From assembly GCA_947624325.1 (NCBI GenBank), contig CANQJT010000002.1, positions 186,001-250,000 on the forward strand: a DNA stretch of 64,000 nt. The letters run 5' to 3'. Made by a program: the position numbers and the translations under genes. Origin of the DNA: Candidatus Gastranaerophilales bacterium (GTDB lineage: Bacteria; Cyanobacteriota; Vampirovibrionia; Gastranaerophilales; Gastranaerophilaceae). Below are positions 36,673 to 45,313 of this stretch, one piece after another (position 1 is the stretch's first letter; each line of letters starts with the position of its first letter). The notes beneath the pieces are model-generated. The model did not search any database, had not been told where the DNA came from, and worked only from the letters and a program-made list of their open reading frames with translations.

Positions 36673-37927
36673 ACGAAGAAGAAATGGCGAGGGTTGTTTC
36701 AGTAAAAATGGTAACGGCTATGATTATCGCATACCTTATACAGATAATAGCGGAAATACAAAATATAAATATTTTTGGGCAAAGACAAAAGAAGAATGTA
36801 TTGAAAAAGCTACGAATTGGCGAAATGAACAAAACGGAATTTATACAAAAGACGCAAATTCAAACTGGACAGTAGAACAATGGGCAAATTATTGGTTCGA
36901 TAATTATGTTGTCGGAAAGGTAAAAATAACAACCCAAAATGATGATAGAAGTATTTTAGACCACCATATCATAAACGGTATAGGACAATATCGGCTTAAA
37001 AATATTACAGGACAGACAATGCAGAGGTTTTATAATGCTTGTGCCGATAAAAGAAATGTTAGAGGGGATAAATTAAGTCCTAAAACAATAAAAAATATTT
37101 ATACCGTTGCAAATAGAATGTTCAAATGTGCATACAATAACGATTTAATTACTTTTAATCCAAATAAAAAAGTTGAATTGCCAAAACGAGAAAAGAAATT
37201 TGCAAATACTTTAACGGCAGAAGATGCACAACGACTTGCACAATCTTGTATGAAAAGCGGTACAACAATGGATTATTTAATTATATTTTTATTATGTACG
37301 GGTGCAAGATTAGGCGAAGCTCTTGGATTACAATGGAGTAAAGTAAATTTCTTTAAAAAGGAAATTAGAATAGACCAACAAGCACAAGCTATTCCTAATG
37401 ATGATAAAAATTCTAAACACAAATACAAATTAAAAATAATTAAATCTACAAAAACAAGATATTCAAACCGCACTTTGCCAATATTACCTGCATTATCAGC
37501 TATGCTATATAAAATTAAGCAAGAGCAAATTGAAAATATTTCAGTCAAAGGCAACAATTATCATCTGGATTTAGACCTTGTATTTGCCAAAGATGACGGC
37601 TATTTTATTTGTGATACTGTTTTGAGAAAATATTTAAACACAAAGTTAGAAGAACTTAATATTGAACATTTTAGAATACACGATTTGCGACATTCATACG
37701 CAACTCGTTTATTTGAAAGCGGACAATATGAGCCAAAAACAGTTTCGCAAATATTAGGACATAGCAGTATTGGTATAACATTAGACACTTATACTCATGT
37801 TATGCCGACAAAATTAAGGAAAGAAATAAATAAATCAGCTTTTATTTTCAAAAAGTATTTTAATAATATAGAAGTACATATTCCTTCCGAAATGTTTCCT
37901 AAAAAATCTGATGAAAAAAAGGCTTAA
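36665..37927 (+). CDS. Tyrosine recombinase (phage-type integrase)
   Basis: 420 residues from the second ATG (36665), 7 nt after AGGAG; the first ATG at 36659 sits too close to that site. N-terminal arm-binding region, a core-binding domain, then the catalytic set R (TGARLGEALGL), K in KSTKTRYSNRTLP, HxxR (HDLRHSYATRLF), H (LGHSS) and Y (TLDTYTHVM). Its 3' end is 80 bp from the right direct repeat, as usual for an integrase next to its attachment site. It should drive insertion into tRNA(fMet). Confidence 0.93.
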   Translation: MAKRRRNGEGCFSKNGNGYDYRIPYTDNSGNTKYKYFWAKTKEECIEKATNWRNEQNGIYTKDANSNWTVEQWANYWFDNYVVGKVKITTQNDDRSILDHHIINGIGQYRLKNITGQTMQRFYNACADKRNVRGDKLSPKTIKNIYTVANRMFKCAYNNDLITFNPNKKVELPKREKKFANTLTAEDAQRLAQSCMKSGTTMDYLIIFLLCTGARLGEALGLQWSKVNFFKKEIRIDQQAQAIPNDDKNSKHKYKLKIIKSTKTRYSNRTLPILPALSAMLYKIKQEQIENISVKGNNYHLDLDLVFAKDDGYFICDTVLRKYLNTKLEELNIEHFRIHDLRHSYATRLFESGQYEPKTVSQILGHSSIGITLDTYTHVMPTKLRKEINKSAFIFKKYFNNIEVHIPSEMFPKKSDEKKA

Positions 37928-38006
37928 TCAATTAAAACTTGTGGGGAAAAAAGACCTATAATTATTGTAGGTCATCCCTACAATTTTCATTAAAAAACAA
38001 AGTATT

Positions 38007-38290
<284 letters not shown>

Positions 38291-38390
38291 ACCCCACAGT
38301 ATTTACAATTTTAAAATAAAGATTTTTGCCTTTATTTATACTTACATTATTATATGCTAAAACAAAAAAATCAACTATAAGATTTATTAC

Positions 38391-38612
38391 CTATTCAAAA
38401 TCAAATAATTCTTTTTCACTTACTTCAAGAGTTTCACTTATTTTAAATAATAAATTTATGCTAATTCCTCTTTTTGCAGTTTCTATTTTTGCTAAATGTT
38501 CTCTTGTAATGTCAAGTAATTCCGCTAATTGATTTTGAGTTAATTTCTTTTGTTTTCTGTATTTAGCGATATTTTTCCCAAATTGACTTAATTTATTATT
38601 TTTATTTATCAT
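38391..38612 (-). CDS. Small XRE-family HTH protein
   Basis: 73 residues, almost only a helix-turn-helix: FGKNIAKYRKQKKLTQNQLA then LLDITREHLAKIETAKRGIS. It lies outside the right end of the integrative element, between the tRNA-derived repeats and the min operon. No partner gene is adjacent. May be a remnant of an earlier insertion or a host regulator. Confidence 0.75.
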   Translation of the reverse strand: MINKNNKLSQFGKNIAKYRKQKKLTQNQLAELLDITREHLAKIETAKRGISINLLFKISETLEVSEKELFDFE

Positions 38613-38716
38613 AGTATTATTTTTAAATACTGATAAATCTTTGTATGTAGTCCAAAAGCATACAAAAATTTAAATATAATATTTACTTATTTGAAAAAAC
38701 AATATACTATAAAGTT

Positions 38717-38818
38717 ATGAGTGAGAGAGCAAAAAAAATTATTTGGTATACATTTGTTGTGATTTTATTGGCAATTGCTATTATTGGTGATGTTCAGATG
38801 GCAGGTGCAATAATATAA
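38717..38818 (+). CDS. Predicted 33-residue membrane peptide
   Basis: ATG 38717 to TAA 38818: a short basic start (MSERAKK), one hydrophobic helix of about 17 residues and a short tail. A promoter-like TTTACT (38682-38687), 17 bp, TACTAT (38705-38710) ends 6 nt before the ATG, so the message would be leaderless; there is no ribosome site. A terminator follows at once. The compact promoter-gene-terminator unit favours a real gene, but homologues must decide. Confidence 0.45.
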   Translation: MSERAKKIIWYTFVVILLAIAIIGDVQMAGAII

Positions 38819-38848
38819 AAAAAGAGGATTTTTAATCCTCTTTTTTAA
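38817..38848. terminator. Bidirectional terminator
   Basis: AAAAAGAGGATT-TTT-AATCCTCTTTTTT hairpin with A and T runs, between the small plus-strand gene and the end of minE. Confidence 0.85.
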
Positions 38849-38853
38849 ATTTA

Positions 38854-39405
38854 TTATTCTTCTTTTTCCGGTGGTTCTATAGTTGTTTGTGTCTTTGTTT
38901 CTGAACTTTCATTTATTTCTTCTTCAACAATTTCTTCTTCAACAATTTCATCTTCATCGGATTCTTCTTCATCAGATTCTTCTGTTTCTTCAGCTTCAGC
39001 TTTTTCATCTGACTTTATATCTTCATTTTCATCGGCTTTATCGTCATCTTCTTCATCATCCGAATCATTCACTTTTTCTTCTTCTTCCTGTAATTTTTTT
39101 CTTATTTCATTAAGTTCTTCTTCTGTTTTAGCTCTTACAACAGGAATATTTAACATAAGTGCAACGGCATCGCCTTCATTTTTTAGTCCGATTTCAAGTT
39201 GTTCTTTATCAATAACTACATATTTTGAAAAAATATCAATTAATTCCTCTCTCATTTTATTCATTATAAGAGGATCAAGTTTTGTTCTGTCATGCATTAA
39301 AATAACCTGAAGACGGTTTGTTGCTGTTTCACTTGTATTTTCAGATTTTTCAAGCTGGAATAATTCTCTTATTTTATTATATATATCTGCAAAAAGTGTT
39401 TTCAT
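38854..39405 (-). CDS. minE: Cell division topological specificity factor MinE with long acidic tail
   Basis: 183 residues, about twice the usual 85-110. The first 100 residues are MinE: an amphipathic start, TATNRLQVILMHDRTKLDP (the MinD-contact helix/strand) and EELIDIFSKYVVID. From about residue 100 on the chain is almost only Glu, Asp, Ser and Lys, with near-repeats such as EIVEEEIVEEEI. The first base follows the minD stop directly (39405/39406). MinE drives MinD off the membrane and sets up the pole-to-pole oscillation. The tail is probably disordered; its role is unknown. Confidence 0.9.
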   Translation of the reverse strand: MKTLFADIYNKIRELFQLEKSENTSETATNRLQVILMHDRTKLDPLIMNKMREELIDIFSKYVVIDKEQLEIGLKNEGDAVALMLNIPVVRAKTEEELNEIRKKLQEEEEKVNDSDDEEDDDKADENEDIKSDEKAEAEETEESDEEESDEDEIVEEEIVEEEINESSETKTQTTIEPPEKEE

Positions 39406-40227
39406 TTATTGCTCCTTTCCATGTTTACCTAAGCCTGAAAGGAATTTTTTTAATTTTCCTACAATATCTTTAGGTTCATCTATATCTAAGAAAGGAACTT
39501 CTTCCCCGTTAATTCTTCTTGCCACATTAATATATGCTTTACCTGCAAGTGATTTTTCATTATTAACAATAGGTTCGCCTCTGTTTGTTGATGTAATAAT
39601 ACCTGTATCTTCCGGTATAACACCTATTTTCTGGCAAGAGAGAATATTTTCAACATCTTCGACACTCATCATGTCATTTGATTTAATCATGTTAGGTCTT
39701 ACTCTGTTTATTAACAGTTTATAACTGTCAATGCCTTCAGCTGCTTCCAAAAGTCCTATAATTCTATCGGCATCACGAACGGCAGACATCTCGGGAGTTG
39801 TGACTACAATTGCTTCTGATGCACCTGCTATTGCTGTTTGAAATCCCTGTTCTATTCCTGCAGGGCAGTCTACCAATATAAAATCATAATCCTTTTTAAG
39901 CTTATCCGTTATTTTCTTTAATTGTTCCGCACTTACCGATGATTTATCTCTTGTCTGCGCAGCCGCCAGTAAGCATAAATTAGGATTTTTCTTATCTTTA
40001 ACAAGAGCCTGCTTTAATTTGCATCTTTCTTCAACAACATCAACTAATGTATAAACTATTCTGTTTTCCAATCCAAGTAATAAGTCCAAGTTTCTAAGAC
40101 CTATATCGGTATCTATTAATACAACACTGTGTCCGTTTTTAGCAAGTGCTGTTCCGATATTAGCACTGGTTGTAGTTTTACCAACCCCGCCTTTTCCGGA
40201 TGTGATTACTATTACTCTCCCTGCCAT
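39406..40227 (-). CDS. minD: Septum site-determining ATPase MinD
   Basis: 273 residues. Deviant Walker A GKGGVGKTTTSANIG at 10-24, DTDIGLRNLDLLLGLE, and a C-terminal amphipathic membrane-targeting helix (VGKLKKFLSGLG). Binds membrane as an ATP dimer and recruits MinC. In order minC-minD-minE with gaps of 12 and 0 bp. Confidence 0.97.
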   Translation of the reverse strand: MAGRVIVITSGKGGVGKTTTSANIGTALAKNGHSVVLIDTDIGLRNLDLLLGLENRIVYTLVDVVEERCKLKQALVKDKKNPNLCLLAAAQTRDKSSVSAEQLKKITDKLKKDYDFILVDCPAGIEQGFQTAIAGASEAIVVTTPEMSAVRDADRIIGLLEAAEGIDSYKLLINRVRPNMIKSNDMMSVEDVENILSCQKIGVIPEDTGIITSTNRGEPIVNNEKSLAGKAYINVARRINGEEVPFLDIDEPKDIVGKLKKFLSGLGKHGKEQ

Positions 40228-40239
40228 CTAATCCGCTCC

Positions 40240-41259
40240 TTAATCATTTATTTTAAATACTACTATTTCACCGTTTATTATTCTTGCTTCTTCCGGTGTG
40301 AAAGAATTTGTTTTTTCTACATATACCGTGTTTAATGAATCGGGTCTTCGTGAATAACAATTTGCTATTCGTAATTGTATTGCATTCATTTTTAATGCTC
40401 TGACTCTGGCTTTTTGATTTCCGCCCGAGCCGGCATGGGCTATTCCGCTTAAAACTCCCCATACCGTTATATCACCAAATGCACTTATTTCGCACCCGGG
40501 GTGGCAATCGCCTATTATAACTATATTCCCTTCATAGTTTATAACCTGTCCTGATCTTATCGTCTGTTTTATATATTTTGTCGGGAATGATTCAAGTTCA
40601 ATATCTTCTTTCGTATATTCTTGTTCGGGTACTATTATATCTGTCAGTCCTTCTTTTTCTTCATACATATTTTTAGGAACTTCCATATTAAATATGCTTG
40701 TTTTCGCAGGATCAGGCCCGAATATTACTTCAAGTTCATCTTGTAATTGATTTTTATCTTCAATATTAACTTGTTCTTCTGTTGTCGGAATTTGTATTTC
40801 TTCTTCTTTTATTTCTTCGGGATTTTCTGTTCCCTCTTTTATTATTTCTTGATTTTCATTATATTCTTGAGCCTCAGTTTCTTTTATTTCTTCTTGAATT
40901 TCTGCCTGGGTTTCGTTTTTAAATTCTTCTGCCGTTTTATAAGGAACTTCAGGGTTTACTTCCGTTATATTTTCCGGGGAAACATTAGAAACTATTATTC
41001 CCAAAGATAACGCAACTTTCTCGGTTTCTGCGGACTTTGTATCTATGCTTGATAATATGGAATTTATTCCGTTAATTAGTGACTTTATACTTAATATTTG
41101 TGCTTGATTTAAGTCTGCATTACCAAGTTTTAAGCATATTTTTTTATTTCTTGCCTCACTGTTATCAAGTATTGAACTTAAATTAAAAATTATATCTGCT
41201 GCCGAATTAATTTCTCCTAAATCCACAACATATGTATTTTCTTCGGTATATTGTTCCAT
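40240..41259 (-). CDS. minC: Septum inhibitor MinC with acidic linker
   Basis: About 339 residues from the second ATG (41259), which is better spaced from the ACGGGA site than the ATG at 41265. Residues 1-105 are a diverged N-terminal domain. Residues 120-180 are a Glu/Gln-rich linker (repeated EEIKE/ENPEEIKEE type). The C-terminal domain is typical: IRSGQVINYEGNIVIIGDC, then DITVWGVLSGIAHAG and ALKMNAIQLRIA. It blocks FtsZ assembly away from mid-cell and docks on MinD through the C-domain. Longer than common MinC (about 230) because of the linker. Confidence 0.9.
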   Translation of the reverse strand: MEQYTEENTYVVDLGEINSAADIIFNLSSILDNSEARNKKICLKLGNADLNQAQILSIKSLINGINSILSSIDTKSAETEKVALSLGIIVSNVSPENITEVNPEVPYKTAEEFKNETQAEIQEEIKETEAQEYNENQEIIKEGTENPEEIKEEEIQIPTTEEQVNIEDKNQLQDELEVIFGPDPAKTSIFNMEVPKNMYEEKEGLTDIIVPEQEYTKEDIELESFPTKYIKQTIRSGQVINYEGNIVIIGDCHPGCEISAFGDITVWGVLSGIAHAGSGGNQKARVRALKMNAIQLRIANCYSRRPDSLNTVYVEKTNSFTPEEARIINGEIVVFKIND

Positions 41260-41529
41260 AATCATTTTCCCGTCTCTACACCATAAATTTGTAAAAATTA
41301 TTATATTGTGCCTGAATACACATGAAAAGAATATATTAAATCGGGCATGATTTCAAATATATTTAAGTTTTTGTATAGTTTTATTTCTTAATTTAAATTT
41401 ACAATTTCCGTTAAATCCTTACTCACGATATAGATTAAAAAAAATATACGGAACTTGAAATAAAAAAATTTGTCCTTAATTACTAAATAGGTAATAATGA
41501 TATTATGAGTTAAGACGGGTTAGGATTTT

Positions 41530-42243
41530 ATGAAAAGAAAAATACTGATTTTATTTTTAAGTTTAACAATTTTCTCTTTTGGCACAGCCTTTGCCAAAGA
41601 TAAACAAACACCGGGACTTGATGAAAGTAAAATGAATATTTCTAAAGATTCAAGCGGAATGAGTGTTAATAAGCCCGAGTTTGATACTGATGCATATGCA
41701 AAAAAATACAGGAAAATTACTAAAGACGGTGCGGTTATGCAGGCTATGGAGCTTATGAACAGTGTTAATATTGCGAAATACTCCTATAATGCTTTAATGG
41801 GCAATAATTTGACACAAAAACCTTTTAAAATTGAATTTAGGAATATTGCTGAAATTAGGCAGGAATACGCATCTTTTGATGCTTTAGGCTGGAAGAAAAA
41901 AGATACTTTATATATTTATATTAATGAAAAACACAGGAATGCACCTCCGGAAGCTATTGCGGCACTGCTTTCTCATGAAGCAATTCATCAGGATGAATTT
42001 GCCTCACTGAACGAAGAAACTTATGCTTGGACACTTGAAGCTGCTGTCTGGATGAAATTAACGGAAAAAAATCTTTCCGCACTTAATAGTGCTTCTTCGC
42101 TTGTTACAAGAGAAAATATGCTTAAAAAACTTTTTGAAAAAGGTGATTATACAAATAAATATATTAAAAAAGCTGTATATTCAAATCCGGGATATAAAAA
42201 TCTTCCTACACGTTCACCGGGATTTGAAGATGAAAATTTATAA
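41530..42243 (+). CDS. Secreted putative zinc metalloprotease (HExxH)
   Basis: 237 residues with a 22-residue signal peptide ending in AFA-KD. LLSHEAIHQDEFASLNEETYAW near residue 153-174 is a HExxH zinc site, with downstream glutamates that could be the third ligand. The rest is helical, with no named family seen. AGGA before the ATG. Probably a periplasmic or surface peptidase; the substrate is unknown and activity is unproven. Confidence 0.6.
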   Translation: MKRKILILFLSLTIFSFGTAFAKDKQTPGLDESKMNISKDSSGMSVNKPEFDTDAYAKKYRKITKDGAVMQAMELMNSVNIAKYSYNALMGNNLTQKPFKIEFRNIAEIRQEYASFDALGWKKKDTLYIYINEKHRNAPPEAIAALLSHEAIHQDEFASLNEETYAWTLEAAVWMKLTEKNLSALNSASSLVTRENMLKKLFEKGDYTNKYIKKAVYSNPGYKNLPTRSPGFEDENL

Positions 42244-42266
42244 TTGTTAAGAAATGTAAATTAATA

Positions 42267-42290
42267 AAACCCTTGGTTTTCAAGGGTTTT
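42267..42290 (+). terminator. Intrinsic terminator
   Basis: AAAACCCTTG-GTTT-TCAAGGGTTTT hairpin ending in T residues, after the HExxH gene. Confidence 0.8.
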
Positions 42291-42384
42291 AAAATTTGTA
42301 TATATTATTTATGCAATTTTTATTTCTTGATTGTTTTTATATAAGTACGAGAGCAAAACAAAGATTATATAGAGAGGATAGACA

Positions 42385-42573
42385 ATGGCAAGAGTTTTAA
42401 TTTCAATGCCCGAGGAATTTTTATCAAGAATTGATGAAGTGGCAGAAGGAGAAAATCGTACTCGCAGTGAATTAATTCGTGAGGCATTAAGAACATATAT
42501 TCATAAACAACGAGTCAAAGAAAATGCATTGGCTATCAAAAATGCTAGTATATTGGAAACATTACTTGATTAA
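42385..42573 (+). CDS. Ribbon-helix-helix (CopG-type) DNA-binding protein
   Basis: 62 residues: ARVLISMPEEFLSRIDEVAE as strand and first helix, then TRSELIREALRTYIHKQ, the CopG/MetJ fold. GAGAGGA ribosome site. Such proteins are often antitoxins, but no toxin gene follows: the next 120 bp hold only a terminator and the alaS leader. It may regulate itself or distant genes. Confidence 0.8.
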   Translation: MARVLISMPEEFLSRIDEVAEGENRTRSELIREALRTYIHKQRVKENALAIKNASILETLLD

Positions 42574-42621
42574 AAAAAGTTTATAAGAGCGAACTACAGA
42601 CTAGGGAAAAGAATGGGGAAT

Positions 42622-42656
42622 AAAAAAATGCTTACATTTATGTAAGTATTTTTTTT
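42622..42656 (+). terminator. Intrinsic terminator after the RHH gene
   Basis: ATGCTTACA-TTTA-TGTAAGTATT hairpin followed by a run of T. Confidence 0.8.
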
Positions 42657-42697
42657 GTTGTAAAATTTTATAAGATAGTAAATAAAAGGGAAGTAAA

Positions 42698-45313
42698 ATG
42701 ACGCAGCCTTTAACGGGAAATGAGATAAGAAAAGCTTTTATAGAATTTTTTAGAGATAAACACCAATCAACGGAAGTGCCAAGTTCAAGTTTAGTGCCTG
42801 ATAATCCTACGGTATTATTGACAACGGCAGGTATGCTTCAATTTTTGCCGTATTACTTAGGATTGGAAAAGCCTCCTTATAATCCTGCAAGAGCTGTATC
42901 ATGCCAAAAATGTGCAAGAGCCGGCGGAAAAGATTCTGATATTGAAAATGTGGGCAGAACCCCAAGACATCATACGTTCTTTGAAATGCTCGGTAACTTT
43001 GCTTTCGGCGATTACTATAAAAAAGAGGTTATTCCCTGGGCATGGGATTTTGTTACTAATTACTTAAAGCTTGACCCGAATAGGCTCTGGATAACAATAT
43101 ATGAATCTGATGATGAAGCTTATGACATCTGGACTAAAGATGTCGGGATTGCGCCTGAAAGAATTATAAGAAAAGGCAAAAAAGATAATTTTTGGGGTCC
43201 CCCGGGGGCAACAGGTTCTTGCGGACCATGTACCGAAATACATTATGATTTAGGGGAACACTTAAAATGCTCCGATAACTGCTCTATTGCAACATGTGAA
43301 TGCGACAGATGGGTTGAAATCTGGAACCTCGTATTTACGGAACTTTTCCAAGATGAAGAGGGTAATTATTCTCCTCTTGATAAGAAAAATGTTGATACCG
43401 GGATGGGCTTAGAACGTATTGCAATGGTAGTTCAGGGCAAAGAATCAACTTTTGAAACGGATTTATTATATCCAATTCTGCAAAAAGTATCTGATATGGC
43501 AAAAGTTCCTTACAAACAGGATAAAAAGACTGATATTTCTTTAAGAATAATAACTGACCACGCAAGATGCGTAACGTTTATGATTAATGACGGTGTTACT
43601 CCGGGTAACGAAGGTCGAAGCTACGTTTTAAGAATGATTTTAAGAAGAGCATTAAGACACGGTAAAATTTTAGGTTTGGATCTTCCTTTCTTAAATGAAA
43701 TAGTTGATACCGTTATTAATCAGTATAAAGAAACATATCCTGATTTAGAAAAAAATGCGGATAAGATTAAATCAATCATTAAACAGGAAGAAGAAAGATT
43801 TAAGATTACTCTTGACAGAGGCTATAAGCTTTTAGAAGATTTAATGCAGAATAATAAAGTTATAGACGGCGAAAATGCGTTTAAGCTTTATGATACGTTT
43901 GGTTTTCCGCTTGAACTGACGGTTGAAATAGCGGCTGAAAAAGGAGTGACGGTCGATACGGAAGGCTATAAAGCCGAAATGCAAAAGCAGAAAGAAAAAG
44001 CAAAAGCTGCCGCTCATAAAATAAGCCTTACGGATGACCTTGTATATGTTGATGTTGAAAATAAATTCGGTTCAACTGAGTTTTTAGGCTACGAAAAAGA
44101 CACTGCTGAAGCTAAAATTATTGCAATAATTGAAGCAGGCGACTTTATTGATATTATGCTTGATAAAACACCGTTTTATGCCGAATCTGGCGGTCAGGTA
44201 GGTGATACTGGGTTTATTGAAGGCAAAGACTTTAAAGCAGAAGTTTTAAATACATTTAAAGTTAATAAACTCTTTGTACACCGTGTACAGATGATAAACG
44301 GTGAAGCTAAAGTCGGCGATATTGTTACGGCTTCAATTGATACGGAAAGAAGAAAAGAAATAACCATACATCACTCAAATGCTCACTTAATTCAAGCGGC
44401 ATTAAGAAAAGTGCTCGGTGAGGAAGTTCATCAGGCAGGGTCTTTTGTTGAAGAAAACAGAACCCGTTTTGATTTTACCTTCCCCCGTGCTATGACAAAA
44501 GAAGAAGTGCAAGATGTTGAAGATATTGTAAATAAGTGGATAGCAGAAGATTTACCTCAAACCACCACAATAATGAATATTGAAATGGCTAAAAAGTCAG
44601 GTGCTATGGCATTATTTGGCGAAAAATACGATGAAGATGTAAGAGTTGTTAAAATGGGCGAAATTTCATCGGAACTTTGCGGAGGTACACACGTAAAATC
44701 AACGGGGCAAATTCGTTTAACTAAGATATTATCTGAATCAGCCGTAGCTGCAGGAACAAGAAGAATAGAAGCCGTTTGCGGCGATGCAGCTTTAAAAATT
44801 CTTTCAAGAAAGGCTGAAATAGTTGATAAAATGTCGCAGTCTTTTAAAGTCCATTATGATGAACTCGGCGAGAAAATTATGAAGCTTGCTGTTGATAATA
44901 AAAATTTGCAAACGGAAATTGAAAATTTAAAAGCAGAACAGGCAAAGACAAAATTCCAATCATTTATATCAAAAGCGCAGGATATCAATGGTGGGAAGCT
45001 CTTTATATCTGAAATTGAAGCATTTCCTGCTAACATTGTTAAACTCGGAAGTGAAATGTTATCTGCAAAACTTGGGGAAAGTATTGTAGTTCTTGCTTCT
45101 GTTGATGAAGAGAAAATAACTTTTGTTGTTAAAGTTTCAGACAACTTCATTAAAAAAGGTATAAATGCAGGTCAGATTGTAAATACTCTGGCGCAGGCAA
45201 CGGGTGGTAAAGGCGGAGGTCGTCCTAACTTTGCTCAAGGTGCAGGCAAAGACAAAACAAACCTAAGAACCGCCTTAGCTGAGCTCGAAAAACAAATTAA
45301 ACAATCAGTCTGA
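42698..45313 (+). CDS. alaS: Alanyl-tRNA synthetase
   Basis: 871 residues, standard length. Class II catalytic part with HHTFFEMLGNFAFGDY and GSCGPCTEIHYD, the editing domain with HHSNAHLIQAAL and ELCGGTHVKSTG, and the C-terminal GKGGGRPNFAQG segment. AAGGGAAG ribosome site. Overlaps the convergent rarA gene by 9 bp. Confidence 0.97.
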   Translation: MTQPLTGNEIRKAFIEFFRDKHQSTEVPSSSLVPDNPTVLLTTAGMLQFLPYYLGLEKPPYNPARAVSCQKCARAGGKDSDIENVGRTPRHHTFFEMLGNFAFGDYYKKEVIPWAWDFVTNYLKLDPNRLWITIYESDDEAYDIWTKDVGIAPERIIRKGKKDNFWGPPGATGSCGPCTEIHYDLGEHLKCSDNCSIATCECDRWVEIWNLVFTELFQDEEGNYSPLDKKNVDTGMGLERIAMVVQGKESTFETDLLYPILQKVSDMAKVPYKQDKKTDISLRIITDHARCVTFMINDGVTPGNEGRSYVLRMILRRALRHGKILGLDLPFLNEIVDTVINQYKETYPDLEKNADKIKSIIKQEEERFKITLDRGYKLLEDLMQNNKVIDGENAFKLYDTFGFPLELTVEIAAEKGVTVDTEGYKAEMQKQKEKAKAAAHKISLTDDLVYVDVENKFGSTEFLGYEKDTAEAKIIAIIEAGDFIDIMLDKTPFYAESGGQVGDTGFIEGKDFKAEVLNTFKVNKLFVHRVQMINGEAKVGDIVTASIDTERRKEITIHHSNAHLIQAALRKVLGEEVHQAGSFVEENRTRFDFTFPRAMTKEEVQDVEDIVNKWIAEDLPQTTTIMNIEMAKKSGAMALFGEKYDEDVRVVKMGEISSELCGGTHVKSTGQIRLTKILSESAVAAGTRRIEAVCGDAALKILSRKAEIVDKMSQSFKVHYDELGEKIMKLAVDNKNLQTEIENLKAEQAKTKFQSFISKAQDINGGKLFISEIEAFPANIVKLGSEMLSAKLGESIVVLASVDEEKITFVVKVSDNFIKKGINAGQIVNTLAQATGGKGGGRPNFAQGAGKDKTNLRTALAELEKQIKQSV

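Noticed and set aside
38883-39113. Plus-strand Leu/His/Phe-rich frame opposite the MinE tail
   Set aside because: Mirror of the Glu/Asp codon run in minE; no start signals.
40747-41010. Plus-strand Phe/Tyr-rich frame opposite the MinC linker
   Set aside because: Also a composition shadow of acidic codons in minC.
42385-42573. Toxin-antitoxin locus
   Set aside because: The ribbon-helix-helix gene stands alone; no toxin-sized frame lies on either side before the terminator and alaS.
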